Below are positions 42,096 through 54,719 of a DNA stretch of 64,000 bases, in pieces (positions within the stretch are counted from its first letter, which is position 1; every line of letters begins with the position of its first letter). The DNA is from Delphinapterus leucas. Lineage: Eukaryota; Chordata; Mammalia; Artiodactyla; Monodontidae. The notes beneath the pieces were generated by a model. The model searched no databases. It saw only the letters and a list, made by a program, of their open reading frames with translations, and was not told the DNA's origin. The stretch covers positions 7,684,901-7,748,900 of the forward strand of contig NW_022098037.1 in NCBI RefSeq assembly GCF_002288925.2, written 5' to 3'. Both the position numbers and the translations under genes were made by a program.

Positions 42096-45000
42096 GTGAG
42101 CTCTCTAGGTTAGATCAGAGGATGCCTGTTGGGGAGTAGGGAGTATGGAATGGGTAGCTAGGATGAGGCTAGGCCATGGAGGGCTGAAATCTTAACTTGG
42201 TTATGGAGCTCACTGGAAAGACAACTGCTGAGTTGGGGCAGCAGGGTTTCCCCCCTGCCCCTCTGCTATTATCTTGTCCCAAATTCTGTTCCTGGCTTAT
42301 TTCCCTCTTTCCTTCTTAGATGGGGTACTCAGCTGTTCTGGACAACAGAATGGGAAGTCGCTTAGATGCCCTGGAGTCTTGCTTTTGCGGTTCTGATACA
42401 GAGCATTAGACCTAATTTAATTTGAAAATAATACAGTAAGATGAAAGGAAATCCAACTTGAGCTCCTCATTTTAGAAAGAGTCCAAAAACAAAAAGATGA
42501 TGTGAGCCCAAGAGATGAACCTCAAAGGAGGCCCTCTGGTCAATGGAAGCAGACGGGGCCAAACGTTTTTCCCATCCGTGTCTTGTCCCTCTGGCATGGA
42601 GGCTGGATGAGGGAGGGAGGTACATAGCAGAAGAGCTGGCCAACTTGCTGATGCTGCCCTCTTATTCAGCTCATGGAAACTTCATAGCATCTAAGGTCTA
42701 TCTTTCCCCCTGGATTTGAGGGGAAACCACCTATAGCCCTCTTGAACTAGTTTCATGGAAGGAACTTCGATCCTGTGCAAAATTTCACCCAAGATTAATT
42801 GAACTTGACATCCTGGATGTCTTTTGCATGACGTACTAAGGTAGTATTTTTGAAAATGTCAGTATCTGATCCTTGGTGTGTGGTTTTTAGATGTCTAAAG
42901 TATTCCCACTTCTCAATTTTCCTCTAAGAAGCTGGAATGCAATACATTTCGGGGTTTTCTTTATTTCGGATGAATCTCCACCTTGCTATAGCAGAGCTAA
43001 ATATACTCCAAATCAACAATTCATCACAATAAAAAAAAAAAATACTGAAGGATATCCAGAGTGGCTGACCTCAGTTCAACACAAACCATTCTCTACTTTA
43101 CGGGAAATTAGGATCACGGGCCAGCTTTACATTAAATGGAAAGTGTACGCTACCATCTTGTGGACAAAATATAAATAACACTGAAATCTACTCAAGACTA
43201 CTTACCCTTCTCGGTATTACAGTGAACAGCTATCTTGTCCTGGGTTCCCCCATGCCATCATGATGACCGTCCCATGCAGTTTGGGACTTTGGTCTTTAGT
43301 GATCTCTGTCAACAAAATCAGGTGTAGTACAACATGAAAAAATGGGAGTTTACTGAGAAAATTGTAGAACACAAATGCCAGAGACCTGAGTCCTTGTGTA
43401 ACATTTTGACTCGGGCTTCTTCTAGTTTTCACTTTTCCAATTGTAAAATGACTCTGGTCACCTCGTATGGCACACCTAGGTTTCTGGGTGGTGTTGACAG
43501 AGTTAGGTTTGCACAGTGTCCTGTGGAGTTGAATGTTTTAAACCAAAATAAACTGGCTTATTAATCAGTTGTTTTCTAATGAATGTAAAAATTGGTTATT
43601 TTTCTCCTGAACGATTTTTACACATACACATACACTAACTCATACACAAACACACTCATTTCCCACTTCCCATGTACTAAAAGAATGACATTCTAGAACG
43701 TGGAAACATGAATAGTGTCATCACAGCTGAATAAAGAAGAAAACACAGAATCCCAGCATCTTAGGGTGGACAAGAACATCCAAGTTCATCAAACCCAATC
43801 ACTCTTCTAATGCTTGCATCACTCGTACAATATCCACCCATTCTCTGAACATCCTTTTCCAGAATGTAAGAAAGTACTGGCAATGGTAACCACATAAAAG
43901 ACAGAGAACTAGATTTCTACCATAAATTTCCATGGATACATTTTGTTGTTAATAGAGACAGATGATCAAAATTAAGCTAGGCGCTAGAGAATCTTTACAG
44001 AAGATTCTGGAAATATTAGTCTCTTTTTCCTGATGTAGAGGCTGTAGTCTATTTATAGTATGCTGAATGGCTCTCATGCCCACTGGAGCTTAAAAGATCT
44101 AAAGTTAGAACTTTCCAGTGTTAAAAGTTCTTTCATCTCGTAGGGAAGCAAGACATCTACCATAAGCTGAAGGTATTTCATTCCATTAATTCTTCCTTTA
44201 AGCATCATATCTAAGTTAGGGATATATGTGCAAGAGTGTGTATGTTTGTGTGTGTGTGTGTGTGTTCCATGTGTTTTTCTTACTCATAGGAAAATCGTGA
44301 CTTTCAGGTTGATCCTAGTGGTAAATCACCACTTAAGGAAGGCATCAAAATGTTCATTTTTGTTGTGAGCAAATAATGTAACTGGTCTCTCATTGTTTTC
44401 CTAGCTGTATAAAAAGAAATAATTTATGTCTTCTCTATCTCCCATAGAGAGATTGCAGAGTTTATGATACCACTATCCCTGATTAATCTCACTAATCTCG
44501 GTATTTATATTTCTATTACAACTTTACAATAGAGAGCAGAGTCTATTTTGAAAGAAATATGTTCACCTTCACTTTACTGTCAACGTTGAAGCACTGAGTT
44601 TCCACAAATAGAAAAGTTCTGAAACCACAACAAAATGACAACAACAGTAACAAAGACAGACAGGGCAGGGACCTGTTCTCAGCACTGGTTCTAGGAAGGA
44701 CAGGTGAGAATTAGAAATCTTACTTAACATACTTGAGTCCCAGGCCTTCCAGATCAGTTCCATTTGTCTCTGCATTTTTATTTTTTTGACCTCCCTCCTT
44801 GGGGCGGTGTGGGGGCCGTAGTTTCTTTGTTTGTTTTTACTATACTTTGTGGCCAAACGTATAAATGTAGTCTCTGAAGGGAGGCCATTACTTTCAAAGG
44901 TCTGAGGAAGCTTTAAAAAGAAAGGACATAAGGGATGTCCTTGATTAGCTAGGGGACCACCAGTGCTAAAGTACCTTAAAATCAGTAAGAAAATTTCTCA

Positions 45001-45409
45001 AGTCTGATAAGAAGGAGACTTCTGTATTGCATTGTTTTCCACAATTTAGACATGGTATTTTCAGTTTCCATATATTTTTCTGTGAATGATGAATTTTTGA
45101 ATGTTAATACTAACATTTTATCACAAACATTTCATGGTTTTTCTTGTGCTTCAGAAACTGCTGCATTCTTACATATATATTGCATATATCCTTAGCAATC
45201 TGGGATAACTTAAAAGTTATTCTTGTCTCCAACAGGACTTATCTCCAAATTAATAATGGAATTCAACGGGAAAACAAGGCTCAGTATCTAGAATGTTACT
45301 GGACAGTCAGCTGTTTGTATACTTTGCTCTGTATTTGAAAACTTCGTGTAATAGACATAAAAGATAATCTGAGTTGAAGGCATTATATAAATTCCAAATG
45401 AGCTCAAGG
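42096..45409. other. Unassigned sequence, about 3.3 kb
   Basis: The longest stretch with no recognised repeat. It contains an A run at 43031-43042, CA-rich degenerate repeats at 43618-43662 and a (TG)n run at 44247-44264. Frames of 60-95 codons have no known domain. Confidence 0.4.
44247..44264. repeat. (TG)n microsatellite
   Basis: About nine TG units in a TG-rich neighbourhood. Confidence 0.9.
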
Positions 45410-45580
45410 ATAGGACGAATGATATTATGTATTGAGTGTCTGTGATGTAACAGGTAGTCTGCCAAGACTTTTCCATTTACAGGAAACTGACCATCTCCAT
45501 TTCAAGCTTGGTGTGTATGAGTGACTTACCCAAGTCACAGAGTTAGAAGTACTGAATTAGCACTCGAAGCCCACACCCTG
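45410..45580 (-). mobile_element. MIR SINE, minus strand
   Basis: 'atgtattgagtgtctgtgat', 'gtgacttacccaagtcacag' and 'agttagaagtactgaattag' follow antisense MIR. Confidence 0.75.
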
Positions 45581-45944
45581 TTTAGGCCGTGCCTGTGGTT
45601 CCTATATAAAGATTGAAGTGTGGCCTGGGTGAGTTTTGAATAGAGAGGTATATCTTATAAAGCAAATCATCCACCTCAAAATTTCCAGTGAACATTTTGG
45701 CTAAATAAGATCGCATCTTGGGGGAGAAGTTGAAGTTGGTGATACAGATTTTGTGGTCACCTGCAAAAATGCCAGACCTAACGCTCTGACAAAGGGTAAG
45801 ATCACTGAGGGATGACATGAAAACAATGGGGCACAAATCCTGAATCCTGGAGAATGCCCACAGGTAAGTGAGCAGGATAAAGAAATGAGCCTCAGGTTCA
45901 CAACCAATCCATTAGACAAGGGGGTGGTGGTGGTGTCTCATGAC
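45581..45944. other. Unassigned sequence
   Basis: A strong isolated donor-like site 'cacag|gtaagtgag' is at 45859-45871. The 72-84 codon minus frames are unremarkable. Confidence 0.35.
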
Positions 45945-46075
45945 TCCCCCCGTTACAGATCAGGAACTTGAAATACAGTGAGATGAATGATTTATTCAAG
46001 GTCACACATCAAATCAGCCTCCAACCCAGGACCATAAACCAGAGTCCCTGTCACCCAGCCCATTGTTTTTTGCCC
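45945..46075 (-). mobile_element. MIR SINE fragment, minus strand
   Basis: 'tacagatcaggaacttgaaa', 'tttattcaaggtcacacatc' and 'cctccaacccaggaccataa' match antisense MIR. Confidence 0.75.
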
Positions 46076-48214
46076 CCATGATTTTAAACTGCAGGCCTTC
46101 TGTCTTTCCTAAGCCCATCATTTCTCCCCAGTGGGTGAGAAAAAATAAACAAATTCCAATGAGCGCACCCAACCCAGTCTGGGCTTCCATCTCTGTTGTT
46201 CTGACAGCTTCCTGGTCCCTAAATGAAATGATCCCATATTAAGCCTTGGTGTACGTGGAGGGCGGGAGGGCAGACAGTGGGGGAGAAGCAGGAGTCAGTA
46301 TTAGTTTTCTCATTTAATTAGCTGTATTCAACAGAGCTAATGCCATAGACAAGTTACTAAAGGCCAGTAACACATCCCTTAAGGAATACTTGGGGCCCAT
46401 TTTTGCAGCCCATTAGTGACCAGAAGAACAGCCTCATAAACCCAGGTCTGCCAAAGCCAAAAGAAAAATGTGTATAATTGGAAAAAGGTTGAAAACAATC
46501 CTGGATAATAAATTACACTTAGTTCCTTTGTCCTTCCAACTCTACAGCTAGCATCACATTTCATAAGGGAGCCACGGAGAAAAGGCAAATGCTGAGAGGA
46601 AGTCTATACTTATTAGACACCAGAGAAAGGCCTCTGAGATTAGTGAAATCAGTTGTTTACTTCGAGTCGCTAACTTGAAGGGTGCATCAGGCCAAGGATG
46701 CTGCCTGCTTCCCTCAAGGAACAGAGCACGCACGGCCCCACAGCTTGACCATTATCTGTAGGAAAGTGGGCAGGAAGAGCTTAACAAAATATCTTCTAAT
46801 TAGGTGTTCTGATAATCTTCTAAATTCCCTTGTGCAAAAGCCAGCTACCTACCTCATCTCCTTGGACTGCCCAGAGTCATAATCTACTCTTGACATTTAA
46901 TGGATCTTCCTCTCCAGGAGACAGCCATTCAAGCAAAAGGAAGATGAATGGAGGTCTCCTGCTTACCAAGTGCATTTTCTTTAATAAGTAGATACATAAA
47001 CATGCGTGCACACACATGCTGGTGTCTTGTGTGGATTGAAACCAGCTGGAATGCATTTGTCAGGGAATGCCAAGCTTCAGTTGGTCTTAGGACTTGAAAT
47101 GGATCCTCCCTGTGTTCTGGGATAAGTCCTCTGGACGTTCGCTTATGCTGCTGCCAGGGACGCGTGAATTTGGTCATTCAATCCTTGTCCATTAAGACAT
47201 TGGAAGACATATTTTTAAGCCCCCAAACTCCTGGGAGAGCCAGAGGAACCAAGGCAGCATGACCTCCCTGCGGAGAAGTTCTCATCCCTGTCCCCTGCCT
47301 GGGCCACCACCTACCTACCCTATCTAGCATTCAGACTCGTTTTGCGTACCATTTCCCTCCTGGAAACATATCCAACAAGAGCTGGCATGCCCATACGCAT
47401 GGGTTGTACAGTGCAGGCTACTGGGAAAAGAATTTGCTCCCAAGAAACATCCTCTAGAAGCGGCCCCTTTTCAACATTGTTAAGATACTACATGCACCTC
47501 ACATTTACTATGATCTGTTGTGAAAGCAAAGGTCAGTCTGCTGGCTACTTTCTCTATTGGAACAGTCGGTAGTCAGACCTTGAAGCGATACAAAGACGAT
47601 GTCTTTTTATGCAAGGTCACCCCCAATATTAGAACCAGGATTAATTTCTGGTTGCCAGAAAGTCTTTCTGATGTGATTTGAATGATCTCTTGCTCTTCCA
47701 GAATCTCTTCCACCCAACCTCCCCCACACAATTGCCCCCGGCCATTTTTAAAGCCCTGCTAAGAAAGTAAATCCTGTGAAAGCAAGAATCTTACCTGTTC
47801 TGTTCATCACTGTGTTGGCACATCACATGCCCTAGACACACACCGTAGCAAATTTGGAGGGAAGAAGCAAGTAGAGAGAGAATTTTGAACTACAGTCAGT
47901 GCTCAGAGAAAGCCTGTCCCTTTGGCCATTATGTTGGTGCGGACTAAGTAGAGAGCAGGTGAAGTGTGCGGTATTGGATCTCTGATTGGTGAGAACAACA
48001 CACCCTACCTTAGCACAAAAAACCCTTTGGTTCAACCAAAGGTGCATCTTACAACAAGCATGGATTTTGTGTTTAGGTCTCTATTGAGGTGGCCAGCTCA
48101 TCCCGGTCTATCTGGGAATTTCCTGTAGGTCCTGCATCCTGGGAAACTCTTCTATTCCAAGCAAGCCATAAAGATTGGTCACTCTAGCCTCTAGATCTTC
48201 CTAAAGGAACAAAT
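46076..48214. other. Unassigned sequence, about 2.1 kb
   Basis: No gene. A faint L2-like patch sits at 47745-47840 ('gtgaaagcaagaatcttacc', 'ctgttcatcactgtgttggc'). Nothing else is named. Confidence 0.4.
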
Positions 48215-48400
48215 GATCGTTGCCTTAAACTTAGATTCTGAAGATCTGAATTCAAGTTCCAGCGTCAGCACCTTCCATTCCCCTTGTCTTATGCAAGCCA
48301 CTGAACTTCTCTTTTCCTTCTTCTGAAAAACAGAGATAACTTTATATGGTAGTTGCAGGATTAAATTAGAAGTTATAGCCTTTAAGATTATCAAGGCAGG
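48215..48400 (+). mobile_element. MIR SINE
   Basis: 'gatctgaattcaagttccag', 'cttatgcaagccactgaact', 'tctgaaaaacagagataact' and 'tggtagttgcaggattaaat' follow MIR order. Confidence 0.8.
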
Positions 48401-48674
48401 GACAATTTATATTCCATCTTAGTAGCCCTGAATGAGTGTTTGTGAACACACTTTGTGAACTGAGACATAATTTTGCGTCCGAAGTGTTGCCAGTATTATA
48501 AGCATATCTTTTTCTCTAATACCTCTCTGTTCAATTCTAATGAGTCTGTATAGCTCCAGGTGAATCATAGTCTCTTCTGTGAAGCCCCTCAACTCACTCC
48601 AGCCACAGTTGTTTCCCTTGCTTTCATAGACTCTTAAGTCACTTGAAGAAAATTGTTCAGCATCACCACCATTA
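48401..48674. other. Unassigned sequence
   Basis: Nothing recognised with confidence. Confidence 0.35.
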
Positions 48675-48694
48675 AGAGTATGTGCTCCGCATCC

Positions 48695-49235
48695 AGAGAT
48701 TTTTACTCCCTGACAGGCAGGGTCGACACCCCTACTCAGCCTTGAAGCAGTTACAGAAGACGGACCATCGCCCTTCTGCTTCCCATGAGAATATGGGATA
48801 AAATCTCCGAGGGGGGAATGAAACAGGAGGGAAGGAGGCAGGACACAACCTTTGAAAGAATGACATAGCCCAAGGACATGACATAAACCGATTCGAACTA
48901 AATGGGTCCAAGGTGGCGGACACTTCCACTAGACCTTGAGCCTCAGTATACACATCAGCAAGCTAAATGACACGCCCACAGGCGCCATGACAGTTTCAAG
49001 GCCAAGCATAAGGATCAAAAGGTGGCCGGTGGCCCAATTCCTGGAAATTCCCGCCCCTTCCTGAAATAGCTGGAATACTCCTCCCACTCATTAGCCTATG
49101 AAATTACCCACCCCTATAAAAACTGACAACCCCATACCCTGGGGCCGCTCTCGCCTTCTGAGGTAGCCCACACTCTGTCTATGGAGTGTGTTTCTCTCTA
49201 AATAAATCCACTTCTTACCTATCAAAAAAAAAAAA
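48695..49235 (+). mobile_element. Endogenous retrovirus LTR fragment (U3-R) ending in poly(A)
   Basis: A U3-like body is followed by a TATA box 'tataaaa' (49115-49121), a short R-like region, the polyadenylation signal 'aataaa' (49201-49206) and, 17 bases on, an uninterrupted A run (49224-49235). No U5 follows. Flanks 'aagagtatgtgctcc' (48673-48687) and 'aagagtgtgggctct' (49233-49247) look like a decayed TSD inside a MIR. The simplest reading is a polyadenylated ERV transcript end copied into DNA by L1, rather than a normal solo LTR. No viral gene is present. Confidence 0.7.
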
Positions 49236-49450
49236 GAGTGTGGGCTCTGGAGCCAGTGGAGCAAGTTTGGGCTCCACTACTTAATATTAAGGTGACTTTG
49301 GGCAAGTTAGCTAACCTTGTGGGGCTCAGTTGTCTTCCTTTATAAAGTGGGAGCAATTTGAATAGTATCTATCTCATTTGTAGTTGGGTGTATGGGATGA
49401 GATAATGTTATATCTATGCCTGGCATAAGCTAAATGCTTAGATATGTTAG
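49236..49450 (+). mobile_element. MIR SINE
   Basis: 'gagtgtgggctctggagcca', 'gactttgggcaagttagcta', 'ctcagttgtcttcctttata' and 'cctggcataagctaaatgct' follow MIR order from its 5' head. The ERV fragment is inserted at its start. Confidence 0.92.
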
Positions 49451-49664
49451 TTGCTCTGCCCTGAAATATATTTAATACTTACATGCTTACAATCCTTCTT
49501 GTATGACCTCTGACTTGGAGAAAGATCCCTTTGCAGTTATAATCTTGCATCTTCCTTAAACTTTTAATGGATTTACTGTGTTTCCTTCTCCTAGATTGTA
49601 AGTTCCTTGAGGTTAATAATAATAATAATATAATATAATCTGGACCACCTCCACCAAGACCAAC
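49451..49664. other. Possible L2 scrap and (AAT)n run
   Basis: 'cctagattgtaagttccttg' (49591-49610) is L2-like, and is followed by a degenerate (AAT)n run at 49613-49638. Confidence 0.4.
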
Positions 49665-49920
49665 AGTAGTGATAACATTTTGAGTACTTTTTAGTGTACC
49701 AGACACTGTACAAAGCAAATTGTCATCAGTGGGGGAGCCCTAACTATGAAGCAGGTACTTTACTTAGATCACTTCGTTAATCCCCATAACATCTCAGTGT
49801 GGTAGGGATTATTAGCTCCACTTTACAGGTGACCTTAGATGAGGTGGAAATTAGGTAACTTCCCTATTAGCTGAGACTCATTGAAGACTGACTGGTTCCA
49901 AAGCTCGTGCCCTTTCTATA
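49665..49920 (-). mobile_element. MIR SINE, minus strand
   Basis: 'gtaccagacactgtacaaag', 'ctccactttacaggtgacct' and 'gactggttccaaagctcgtg' are in antisense MIR order. An insertion or duplication disturbs the middle near 49720-49760. Confidence 0.75.
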
Positions 49921-49984
49921 TTGCTTAAGTCCTGGGGTCCCCCAGACCATCTGGTACAATTCCCCTCACACACATTACAAAGCA

Positions 49985-50145
49985 CTGCTTCTCAAATTTT
50001 TATGTGGATACAAATCACTTGGGGGTCTTAATAAACTTCAGATACTGGTCTGTAGGTCTGGGGTGGGCCTGAAGTTATGCATTTCTAACAAGTTCCCAGT
50101 GATGCTGCTGCTGCTGGTACAGGGACCACACTTTGAGTAGCAAGG
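49985..50145 (+). mobile_element. MER5A non-autonomous hAT-Charlie transposon
   Basis: 'cactgcttctcaaatttttat' is the left end. Diagnostic blocks are 'aggtctggggtgggcctga', 'tttctaacaagttcccagtg', 'atgctgctgctgctggtaca' and 'gggaccacactttgagtag'. Confidence 0.95.
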
Positions 50146-50344
50146 TCACATAGCTGTCCAGTTGGTTGTTTAACAGGTGAAGGCTCTAGGATCTACATCT
50201 TCTGAAATTCTTGGGGCTAGAAGTTGGTGAGGGGATGGCAGGAAGAGAATATTTAGTGAAGCTGAATAAGCGACGGGTCATATTTCGGTATTATTCCTAC
50301 CTAGAGTGAACATAACTTGGGACCACTTTTATCTATTTCTCTTA

Positions 50345-50515
50345 AATTCTATGATATTCGCTGTTCCTCAAATTCCCCTGATGATCAGCTGGGGTAATTA
50401 GGAACCATGCAGCTTCCCCAGGCCCTTTACCAAGGTGGGGTCCAGGAATTTTTAATTTTAACAAGTATTCCCAGTGACTCAATATTAGAACATTTTGGAA
50501 AATGCTGTTAAGTGC
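50345..50515. mobile_element. Possible MER5-like element
   Basis: 'gtggggtccaggaattttta', 'attttaacaagtattcccag' and 'tgactcaatattagaacatt' resemble a decayed MER5 copy. Confidence 0.45.
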
Positions 50516-50589
50516 TAGAGAAGTTGCAGAAGCAGGCAATAAATGAGGGGTGGTGTTATCAAGAAAGGCTTGAAGGGGAAGTAGGAGAT

Positions 50590-51190
50590 GGAGTTTGTCT
50601 TTAAAGAATGAGAGGGAAAAACAAAAGGAATTCTTACACATTGGTGTAAATTGGTATAACCATTTTAGACAATTATTTAATGGTATCTACCCATGTTGAA
50701 ATGCATCTATCCTATGAGTCAACAACTTCACTTCTAGATATAGACCAAACAAATTCATCCATATGGGTACCTGAAGTCTGACTGAGAATTTCATACCAGC
50801 ATTATTTTTAATGGTCCCAAGCTGGAAATAAATCAGATTTTAATCAATAGTAAAATGGAAAGATTGCATTATAGTCATATGATTGAATGCTATAAAGCAA
50901 GGAAATGAATCAACCGTTGCAATAAATACACACAGAAAAATATGTACAATATGGTTCCTGTTATTTGAAGTTAAAAACAGGCAAAACTAATCTATGGCAT
51001 TCGAAATCAAGACGTGACTATCTATGGTGAGCTGGAGGGGGCTAATGTCTGGGAGGGGGCTTAGTAAGGGAGCTTCTGAAGTGCTGGTAGTATTCTATCT
51101 CTTAGTCTGGGTAGTGGTTATATGGATATGTTCATTTTGTGATAATTTGTTCAGAGGTACACTTAACAAATATGTGTTCTTTTCTATAAA
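50590..51190 (+). mobile_element. Old L1M LINE, ORF2 end and 3' UTR
   Basis: 'attggtataaccattttaga' and 'tcacttctagatatagacca' match the ORF2 C-terminal region. 'ctggagggggctaatgtctg', 'gtgctggtagtattctatct' and 'tcagaggtacacttaacaaa' match the L1M 3' UTR. Highly diverged. Confidence 0.75.
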
Positions 51191-51218
51191 ATACTGTGTT
51201 TTAAGAAAACACACAGGG

Positions 51219-51219
<1 letters not shown>

Positions 51220-51251
<32 letters not shown>
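51220..51251. repeat. (CA)n microsatellite
   Basis: Sixteen uninterrupted CA units, likely polymorphic. Confidence 0.98.
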
Positions 51252-51254
<3 letters not shown>

Positions 51255-53269
51255 TTTAAAAAGAAGGGGGAGACCACAGCACAGTTATGCTCTAGGCAAT
51301 GTTTGCACTGACTATATTTCTCAAGGCTCATCTCTGGGATATAACATTGAACAGGCCCTCAGGGACTTTGTTTTCCCAATCTTATGGTATAAAAATAATG
51401 TTTGACATTGATTCTTCCCAAACCAGGTATTTCTGAAGAAAATATCATATGGACCACATCCATCTTTCTCTTGGAGAGATATTTAAGCATCAATCACCCT
51501 GTGGACTAGTTTTGTTCTTGATTGGAAGGAATAGCCAAGACTCATTGCCTCTGGAAATTTGCCATAACCATTGGGCTTCCCAGAGAATTTTCAGTAAAGC
51601 ATGATAATCCTGCAAACAACTTAGTCAACTCAGTAATCACATGTTTCCAGTTTCCATCTCTCCACACCTCCCCAAGCACACAGACATGCCCATTGTTCTG
51701 GCTTCTGTGACCAACCTTGCAAAATCTACCTTCTACAGCTCCCAAGGCATGAGGTTTGCTTTTTCTGATTACCCAGCTGGCCCTTAGTCCTGGCTTTATC
51801 TTCAAGCCAGAGGCCTGGGTGGTCTTTGAGAAACCTGAGGAGAAGGTCATTAACAAGGGATCATATCCCCAAACTGACGTTTTATGAAACCTCAAACTTA
51901 AATCCTCCTGGAGCCTTGTCTTCTCCTAGTTGAAGGTAGTATCATGGGAACTTGGGCAGGAAGTTGGAAGTGTTCTGAAATGATGCAAAAGCAAGTGTTA
52001 ATCTCAAAACAATACAAAGCAAGTGACTTATTTTAATAAGTCGGTCAGTAGACACATAATGGGGGGTTAATATGCAAATAACTAGAGTGAAAGGAAATGA
52101 ATTATAATAACGGGCCAGGTGCTCATAGGTCATTTACCTTCCTTTCAGAAGATCTGCCCTTGGACACCAGTTTTTAAAGTAGGACCTGCAAACTGACAGC
52201 CGGCAGGGCTAATATCACCCACAGATGAGTTTGGTTTGGCTTGAACAGATAAGTTTGGATGAGCTTTAAAACTCAGGAACTTCACACTAAAATCCATACT
52301 TATGGCTTCTCTTTAAAAACGGAAAACTCTGGTACCATTTCCCCATGTTAACAATTGCTGGAGCCACCATCTCCCATTGCTCTACACCAGACTGCTTGGC
52401 TCATTTATATTGCTTGTCTGCAGGAATTTATGTTTTCTACCCTGCTATGACAGTGTCTGTCTTCAGAGACAAGTCCAATGCAAGGGGGTTTGTACCTGCC
52501 CACAGGGCTGTTGACAGGACGGGCTTAGGCAGCCATATTTTCTCTGATGTTACCTCTCCCTCTGGCCCTCCACACCTCACCTGTGGCTGACTTCACCAGG
52601 GATGGCACCTGAATCAAAGTTGGCCCGTCCTGAAGCTTGCCAGGACTTCTGGCCTGGCAAGGAAAAGTAAGCAAGGGTAATTGCATTCTTCACTCAGAAT
52701 GCTGGAATTAGAAAACTGAGCAACTTTTGCCAGCTAGTGGGGGAGAAAACTGAAGATTACCAAATGCATTTAGCATCGCAGCAAGACAAAGCCCTGTGTG
52801 AGCTGAGCTTCATGGTGGAGAAAACCCATTGAGAGAGGAGAATAAATTGTGCACCAAAAGAGGCCGTGATAAGACACCAGGTGGCCCTGAGAGTTTGAGA
52901 GCACAGATTTGCCCCTTGAGGCCACGCTCAGTTCTAGTTCTGGTGAGAGCTGATGTCTTCGGTTTCTACTCCTCAGATGTCCATGAGTTAGGAGAAATTT
53001 ACCCCACTTGTCTTATATCCACCCTTCTTAGGAAAATAATACCATGAATTTCCTTAAGGGAACCATTCCACCGTGAGAGAATAGCCCATGTGAAAATGAA
53101 GCCTATGCACAGGGGAGAGAAGACCCCTACCCTAAATATTTCAGATCTTTCTTGTCTCTGCAGAAATGGTTGTGTGCAAAAAATAGGCTCTCTAAGCCTT
53201 CATTCAGCATATGTGCCTATATTTAAGGTACAATCGAGAAATTCAGTAATGATAAAAATACATTTCATA
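51252..53269. other. Unassigned sequence, about 2 kb
   Basis: No gene. The stretch 52160-52440 ('ggacctgcaaactgacagcc', 'ggcttctctttaaaaacgga') has the look of an ancient repeat that I cannot name. Open frames of 62-117 codons have no known domain. Confidence 0.4.
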
Positions 53270-53425
53270 TGCATTTATAGAGTGTCATTTGTACATTGCC
53301 CACTGTGGTAGGCACTGAGAGGGAAACAAACATGACCGAATCCCTACAATCAAGGAGCTCATGATCCAGTGGAGAAGACAGAAAACGTACATGAATTTCT
53401 ATAGCAAAACAGAATGAAATAATAA
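53270..53425 (-). mobile_element. L2 LINE terminus, minus strand
   Basis: 'tgtggtaggcactgagaggg', 'aatccctacaatcaaggagc' and 'tcatgatccagtggagaaga' are antisense L2. Confidence 0.75.
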
Positions 53426-53824
53426 TTACTATAGTAAATACTTGCCAATCCTCATAGGGAGGAGAAGGGAGGGAAGAGAGGGGAGGGAGCGGTTCTCTCT
53501 AACTGGGGTTGGGGGCAGTTTGGTAATCTGGCTTCCTGGCAAATGAGAAGGAGAGATGGCAGATGCAGACCAATTTACAAGGAGGCACCGACAGCAGGAC
53601 CATGTTGATGGACATGAATACAAGGAAAGAAAAGGAATACAAGAGAGCTGGGAGCATAGCAGGACAGAGGGAATAATCTCCTTCCCAGGGACTTGAGGCA
53701 TCATTGAATGACAACCTGTAGCTGCCATCATAGTGGCACCAAAACTGAATATCATGAAGGGGCAGAGGAGGAAGAGATCATTGTGGGTGTGGATGGTCAG
53801 AGAACCTGTCCTAAAGAGACTTTG
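53426..53824 (-). other. Sequence between two L2 segments
   Basis: It lies between the terminus and the body of what may be one minus-strand L2. It contains a purine-rich G-run at 53456-53490. The 108-codon minus frame is unremarkable. Confidence 0.4.
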
Positions 53825-54170
53825 GTGGGGCTTTGAAGTTTACATAGGGTTTAGAAGAGAGTGAGAGGCAGCGAAGAGCACTCCAGGTGGAAGGAATCAC
53901 CGGGGCAAAGGCAGAGGAAGCTGAAGAAGCTGTCCTTTGTCCTCTCAGGGCCAGTGTGTGTGTGTCTGGGAGGAGGAAAGAGGGAGCAGACCAGCTTTAC
54001 TGGAGTTGATAGTTCAGAGTGGAGAGTGGTGGAAAAACACTGTTGATAAGGCCGTCTGGAGCCAGCCCATGGAAGGCCTTGGATTTCTGGACGAAGGGTT
54101 TGGACTTGATCCTGGAGGCAGTGGGGGCCAGAGAAGACTGGGGAAAGGGGTTGACTTGATGAAAGAGTTC
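53825..54170 (-). mobile_element. L2 LINE body, minus strand
   Basis: 'gcactccaggtggaaggaat', 'ccatggaaggccttggattt', 'ggacgaagggtttggacttg' and 'atcctggaggcagtgggggc' follow the antisense L2 3' body in order. Confidence 0.8.
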
Positions 54171-54719
54171 CTCATTCACTAAAGAAAAGCACCAATGCAG
54201 ATCATTTTTCTCCTTAGAAAACAATCACAGAATTTAGCTTTAAATGCACCCCCAACTCCATGAAAAGCATATACCAGCCCCTGCAGGGCTCCCGGGGGGA
54301 GTTCATGAGTTCAGACTCAAAACGCGAGACGTGTTTTACTTGGCATTTAAGCATGTCTATGGGTGATGCATGTCCTCAGACGAGGACAGAATGATATGAT
54401 TAAACATTTTATATCAGCTACTCTGCCTCTCCCATCGTGCCTTTTCCCTCCACAGTTCAGCCTCTGATTCCTCCACTTCTGGATATCCAGAGCAAAATAG
54501 CTGTAAGACAGATCGTATGGCTTCTTAGTGGCATCTGTAGTGTAGATGCTAAGGATAAGGGCTTTGGAGACAGTAACTACTGCTTTCTCAAGCTTTCTAA
54601 GTCTCTCTGGGTCCTTAGCAGTGTTTAGGAGCACCTAGTCTGGCACATGGCAGGGACTCAGCTAGAAATAACTATTAACAATGTTTATGATACATTTGGT
54701 TTTTAATGGAAACTTTCGA
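54171..54719. other. Unassigned sequence
   Basis: Nothing recognised. Confidence 0.4.

Noticed and set aside
45859..45871. Strong donor-like 'cacag|gtaagtgag'
   Set aside because: No matching acceptor with an open frame within a reasonable distance upstream.
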